Position numbers and translations under genes: made by a program. Of a DNA stretch of 64,000 nucleotides, positions 60,777-64,000 are shown one piece after another. The notes under the pieces were generated by a model, which worked only from the letters and a program-made list of their open reading frames with translations, did no database searches and was not told where the DNA came from. This DNA comes from UBA8515 sp038323465 (GTDB lineage: Bacteria > Patescibacteriota > Minisyncoccia > Phycocordibacterales > UBA9973): assembly GCA_038323465.1 (NCBI GenBank), contig JBBQGX010000002.1:1-64000 (forward strand). Direction: 5' to 3'. Each line of letters begins with the position of its first letter. The first letter of the stretch is position 1.

Positions 60777-61247
60777 ATGCGAAGAAAAATAACAAATCGA
60801 AATATAGTAGATCCAGATATAATGTATAACTCTCAAAAACTTGGGAAGTTTATTAACAATATCATGATGCACGGAAAGAAGGAGACCGCTCGTAAGTCTG
60901 TCTACAAAGCTTTTGAAATAATCAAAGAAAAGACTGGTAATCCAAATCCTCTTGAGATATTTGATACTGCTATCAAGAATGCAGGACCAACAGTTGAAGT
61001 TCGTTCGCGTCGTATTGGTGGTGCAAACTACCAGGTTCCTCGTGAAGTTCGACCAGAGAGAAGAACAGCTCTCGCAATGCGTTGGATAATCAATGCTGCT
61101 CGAAGTAAGAAAGGAGCACCTATCCACATGAAGCTTGCCGAAGAATTGATACTTGCTTCAAAAAATGAAGGAATAGCAATCAAGAAACGTGATGATACTC
61201 ATAAGATGGCAGAGAGTAATAAAGCATTCGCCCATTTTGCTTGGTAA
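60777..61247 (+). CDS. rpsG: 30S ribosomal protein uS7
   Basis: The 156-residue protein is typical in length and motifs: GKFINNIMMHGKKETARKSV, NAGPTVEVRSRRIGGANYQV, PREVRPERRTALAMRWIINA and KKRDDTHKMAESNKAFAHFA. It nucleates assembly of the 30S head and lies between rpsL and the fusA region as in most bacteria. Confidence 0.95.
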   Translation: MRRKITNRNIVDPDIMYNSQKLGKFINNIMMHGKKETARKSVYKAFEIIKEKTGNPNPLEIFDTAIKNAGPTVEVRSRRIGGANYQVPREVRPERRTALAMRWIINAARSKKGAPIHMKLAEELILASKNEGIAIKKRDDTHKMAESNKAFAHFAW

Positions 61248-61268
61248 CCTTAAGGTAGTACTTAAAAG

Positions 61269-61294
61269 AAAAAATTCCCTTAAGGGAATTTTTT
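61269..61294. terminator. Perfect palindromic terminator after rpsG
   Basis: AAAAAATTCCCTT (61269-61281) and AAGGGAATTTTTT (61282-61294) are perfect inverted arms with no spacer, followed by another T. It lies 21 bases after the rpsG stop and would separate rpsL-rpsG from the downstream fusA genes. Confidence 0.8.
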
Positions 61295-61332
61295 TGTTTA
61301 AGTATATATATATAGATTAAAATATTTTCTAT

Positions 61333-61372
61333 AATTTACCGGTTCAACGCTATCGCGTAAAACTGGTAAATT
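61333..61372 (+). ncRNA. Strong 40-base two-part hairpin in the rpsG-fusA region
   Basis: AATTTACCGGTT (61333-61344) pairs with AACTGGTAAATT (61361-61372, one G-U), and inside it ACGC (61347-61350) pairs with GCGT (61355-61358) around TATC. It is followed by GGAGGAAT (61373-61380), a strong Shine-Dalgarno-like sequence with no start codon at the proper distance. It may be a regulatory leader, an attenuator or a small RNA. Confidence 0.5.
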
Positions 61373-61517
61373 GGAGGAATAATACTTTTTTAAAAAAATG
61401 GAGAGTTAAGATCTAGTTAATACAGAGATAAAACATTGTTAAGATAGAGTTTCTTGACAATAATTACAGAAAGAATAACATAAAGAAAAATTGAAATTTT
61501 AACTCAAAATTTAATAT

Positions 61518-61919
61518 ATGAGAAAAATAATTGAAGATCCAAAAGATATAATTGGTGGGATGCTAGTTATTGTTGTTGATTTGTATGGCGAAGAAAAAAC
61601 TTTTTTTGTTCTCAAGACTCATCTTGGTCTTACTGAAAAAGAAGACCAAAAAATGTTAGAAGGTTATTATGATTTTCAAATTTTTGATAATATAAAACTT
61701 ATAACGACTGACATTGAACGAGCCCAAAGGATTTTATTTAAAGAGAAGAATATAAAAGAATATCTCTTTTGTACAGAAGAACAAGAAAAAGAATTTGTAG
61801 ATTCTTTGAATAAAGAATTAATTCTTTATGAGGATCAATCATTGATAGATCTTCAAAATGATATTACTAAAATCAGATCTGTTATTTCTATTTTTATTAA
61901 AAAAAGAAAAAATGTATAA
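61518..61919 (+). CDS. Hypothetical protein, 133 aa
   Basis: The soluble protein begins RKIIEDPKDIIGGMLVIVVD and ends in a basic FIKKRKNV. It alternates beta-like segments (MLVIVVDLYG, KTFFVLKTHLG) with charged helices (YLFCTEEQEKEFVDSLNKEL). There is no signal peptide or TM helix. The stop overlaps the start of the next small gene by 8 bases (ATGTATAA). I do not recognise a family. Confidence 0.6.
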   Translation: MRKIIEDPKDIIGGMLVIVVDLYGEEKTFFVLKTHLGLTEKEDQKMLEGYYDFQIFDNIKLITTDIERAQRILFKEKNIKEYLFCTEEQEKEFVDSLNKELILYEDQSLIDLQNDITKIRSVISIFIKKRKNV

Positions 61920-62096
61920 AAAAATTAGTAGAGTAAAGAAAATTCTTAAAAAATTAAAGGATATCCAATTAATCCTGAAGAAGAAATGAAAAAGATGGAA
62001 GAGATGAATGCTTATATGTCTGAAGTTCATAGAGATTATATTCATAAATCTGCGATGTCGGAAATGAGCGCCAAGGAAGTCATCTTTAACTCCTAA
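61912..62096 (+). pseudogene. Small gene split by an apparent one-base deletion
   Basis: MYKKISRVKKILKKLKDI starts at 61912 and stops after 25 codons. If one A is added to the A6 run at 61948-61953, the frame continues as KKIKGYPINPEEEMKKMEEM and MSEVHRDYIHKSAMSEMSAK to the stop at 62094-62096. This gives a coherent ~61-residue charged protein. It is either a real frameshift, a homopolymer sequencing error or a slippage site. A stand-alone frame from ATG 61986 (36 residues) is the alternative. Function unknown. Confidence 0.45.
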
Positions 62097-62116
62097 AAGC
62101 TTAAATGGCTTATTGT

Positions 62117-62144
62117 AAAAACCTCAATATTAACGAGGTTTTTT
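62117..62144 (+). terminator. 9-bp stem terminator upstream of fusA
   Basis: AAAAACCTC (62117-62125) pairs with GAGGTTTTT (62135-62143) and is followed by T-rich sequence. Confidence 0.75.
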
Positions 62145-62227
62145 GTTTGCAAAATTTGATAATTTGTTGTATATTCTAATACACAAGACGTATACGTCTT
62201 TTTATTTTTAGTAATTAATTTATATAT

Positions 62228-64000
62228 ATGGAAAGAGATTATCCTCTAGAAAAAGTTAGAAATTTTGGTATTATTGCTCACATTGATGCTGGTAAAACGA
62301 CCACTTCAGAACGTATTCTTTATTATACAGGGGTATCACACAAAATAGGTGAAGTTCATGACGGAGAAGCAACTACTGACTGGATGGAGCAGGAGCGTGA
62401 ACGTGGTATTACTATCACATCTGCGGCTGTTACTTGTTTCTGGACTCCAACTTACGCATTAACCGACAAGACAAAAAAACATCGTTTTAATATTATCGAT
62501 ACACCAGGACACATTGACTTTACGGTTGAAGTAAAGCGTTCACTACGCGTACTTGATGGAGCTGTTGTAGTTTTTGACGGAGTTGCTGGAGTTGAACCTC
62601 AATCTGAAACTAATTGGCGCTATGCTGACGAAGCTTCCGTTCCTCGAATTTGTTTTATTAACAAGCTCGATCGTATAGGTGCATCATTTGAACATTCATA
62701 TAAAACTATTCACGAAAGACTTACAAAGAAAGCTATTCGTATGCAAATTCCAATTGGTTTAGAAGAAAAACATGAAGGAGTTGTGGATTTGCTCAAGATG
62801 AAGGCTTATTATTTTGAAGGAGAAATGGGAAGTAATGTTGTAGAAAAAGAAATTCCTGAAAACATGAAAGCAGATGCTGAAAAATATCATGCTGAACTTA
62901 TTGAAAAGATAGTGGAGCAAGATGATGTAGTCATGAATGACTATCTCGAAGGTAGAATTCCAGATATGATAACTCTCAAAAAGCTTATGAGAAAAGGAGT
63001 TATTGCCAATGAAATATTCCCAGTGTTTGCAGGAAGTGCACTGAAGAATAAAGGAGTTCAATTGGTCCTCGATGCTGTTGTTGATTATCTTCCAAGTCCA
63101 CTTGACATCCCCGCAATTCAAGGTACAAATCCAGAAACAGATGAAAAAGACGAACGTAAGGCATCAGATGATGAACCTTTTTCTGCTCTTGCATTCAAAG
63201 TAGCGACTGATCCATTCGTTGGACAAATAATATTCTTCCGTGTTTATTCAGGTTCTCTTTCTGCGGGAAGTTATATCTATAATCCTCGTACTCGTAACAA
63301 GGAGCGTATTGGACGAATCTTGCGTATGCATGCAAACGATCGTGAAGAAGTGAAGAAAGTTTATGCTGGAGAAATCGCAGCAGCTGTGGGACTCAAAGAT
63401 ACTATTACTTCAGATACTATGTGTGATGAAGAGAAGCCAATAGAGCTTTATCGCATAGTGTTTCCTGAACCAGTTATTGATCTACGTGTTGAGCCAAAGA
63501 CTAAGGCTGATCAAGAGAAAATGGGTATGGCTCTCAATCGTCTCGCGCAAGAAGATCCAACATTCAAAGTAAAGACTGATCCAGAAACCAACGAAACAAT
63601 CATCGCAGGTATGGGAGAACTTCACCTTGAAATTATTGTTGATCGTATGAAGCGTGAATTTGGAGTTGAAACAAATGTTGGTAAACCACAAGTCGCATAT
63701 CGTGAGACTATTACAGGTGAAGCTTCAGTTGAAGGTAAATACATCAAACAATCAGGAGGCCGAGGTAACTATGGACACGTCAAAATTAAAATCAAACCAA
63801 TGGATCAAACAGTTGATATTAATGATCTTCCAAAAAACGTCAAGAGAGAAAAAGGATTTGAATTTATTAATACAATCAAAGGAGGTGCTATTCCTACTGA
63901 ATATATTCCTGCTTGTGAGAAAGGATTCAAAGAAGGGCTCGATCGGGGAGTACTTGCTGGTTTTAAACTTGAAAATGTTTCCGTTGAACTTTATGACGGA
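62228..64000 (+). CDS. fusA: Elongation factor G (3' end outside window)
   Basis: The ATG at 62228 opens a frame that runs off the window (591 codons visible of about 700). It is the GTPase that drives translocation on the ribosome. The P-loop is AHIDAGKT at residues 17-24, followed by RERGITITSAAVTCFW (switch I), DTPGHIDFT (G3), NKLDR (G4) and GSALKNKGVQ (G5). Domain III-IV motifs include GMGELHLEIIVDRMKREFGV and SGGRGNYGHVKIK. Two small genes and two terminators separate it from rpsG, so it is probably transcribed from its own promoter. Confidence 0.97.
   Translation, partial: MERDYPLEKVRNFGIIAHIDAGKTTTSERILYYTGVSHKIGEVHDGEATTDWMEQERERGITITSAAVTCFWTPTYALTDKTKKHRFNIIDTPGHIDFTVEVKRSLRVLDGAVVVFDGVAGVEPQSETNWRYADEASVPRICFINKLDRIGASFEHSYKTIHERLTKKAIRMQIPIGLEEKHEGVVDLLKMKAYYFEGEMGSNVVEKEIPENMKADAEKYHAELIEKIVEQDDVVMNDYLEGRIPDMITLKKLMRKGVIANEIFPVFAGSALKNKGVQLVLDAVVDYLPSPLDIPAIQGTNPETDEKDERKASDDEPFSALAFKVATDPFVGQIIFFRVYSGSLSAGSYIYNPRTRNKERIGRILRMHANDREEVKKVYAGEIAAAVGLKDTITSDTMCDEEKPIELYRIVFPEPVIDLRVEPKTKADQEKMGMALNRLAQEDPTFKVKTDPETNETIIAGMGELHLEIIVDRMKREFGVETNVGKPQVAYRETITGEASVEGKYIKQSGGRGNYGHVKIKIKPMDQTVDINDLPKNVKREKGFEFINTIKGGAIPTEYIPACEKGFKEGLDRGVLAGFKLENVSVELYDG

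Noticed and set aside
1..64000. Recoded UGA as in Gracilibacteria/Absconditabacteria
   Set aside because: UGA is used as a normal stop (for example at 45546-45548), and no in-frame UGA interrupts conserved genes.

Overview
The window is a gene-dense, AT-rich stretch of a bacterial genome that best fits a Candidate Phyla Radiation (Patescibacteria, probably Parcubacteria-type) organism. This is inferred from several features: several families of short cysteine-rich zinc-ribbon proteins of a type common there, giant Ig/Calx-beta/Fn3 surface proteins, a PilB/PilC pseudopilus cluster, a ComEC split into separate membrane and hydrolase genes, very short 5' leaders, and almost no biosynthetic genes. 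TAA, TAG and TGA are all used as stops, so the code is standard. I saw no rRNA, tRNA, CRISPR array or prophage.

Layout: 1-4.9 kb holds the end of a secreted peptidoglycan-binding protein, a META-domain lipoprotein-like gene, an ECF sigma factor overlapping a membrane protein, an ArsR regulator, a glutaredoxin and small membrane/hypothetical genes, with repeated intergenic elements. 4.9-12 kb holds MscL with a zinc-ribbon tail, a nucleotidyltransferase, a DUF1361 protein, a cupin, two GH130-type glycosidase/phosphorylase genes (one a tandem duplication) and an ABC exporter broken by a stop and a frameshift. 12-14.5 kb is a minus-strand group (phosphoesterase, DUF475, MerR-like regulator). 14.9-25 kb is one 3385-residue surface protein in which seven-bladed propellers are nested inside Ig-like domains. 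25-28 kb is a response regulator plus an ABC ATPase/permease pair.

28-40 kb is the most interesting part. A coenzyme-B12-dependent ribonucleotide reductase is followed by an ECF-type substrate-binding membrane protein, a cobalamin riboswitch with terminator, two exported DUF4430 proteins (one joining DUF4430 to an alpha/alpha toroid, the same two folds that make up animal transcobalamin/intrinsic factor but in the opposite order), and an extracytoplasmic thioredoxin/DsbB pair. I read this as a B12 capture and import module feeding the reductase in an organism that cannot make B12. Three paralogous zinc-ribbon proteins flank it.

40-48 kb holds CutA and a type IV pilus/competence pseudopilus operon (PilB, PilC, three pilin-like proteins). 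47.7-55 kb holds tpiA, pgk, recJ, rnhA, the two halves of comEC with a superoxide dismutase between them, and rpmB. 55-60 kb holds an M50 protease, a 17-residue-repeat adhesin ending in a self-cleaving S74 chaperone domain, and a C-terminally anchored surface protein. 60-64 kb is the str operon region (rpsL, rpsG, small genes, fusA running off the end). Together the pilus, ComEC, RecJ, RNase H and B12-reductase genes suggest a lifestyle of scavenging DNA, nucleotides and vitamins from neighbours.
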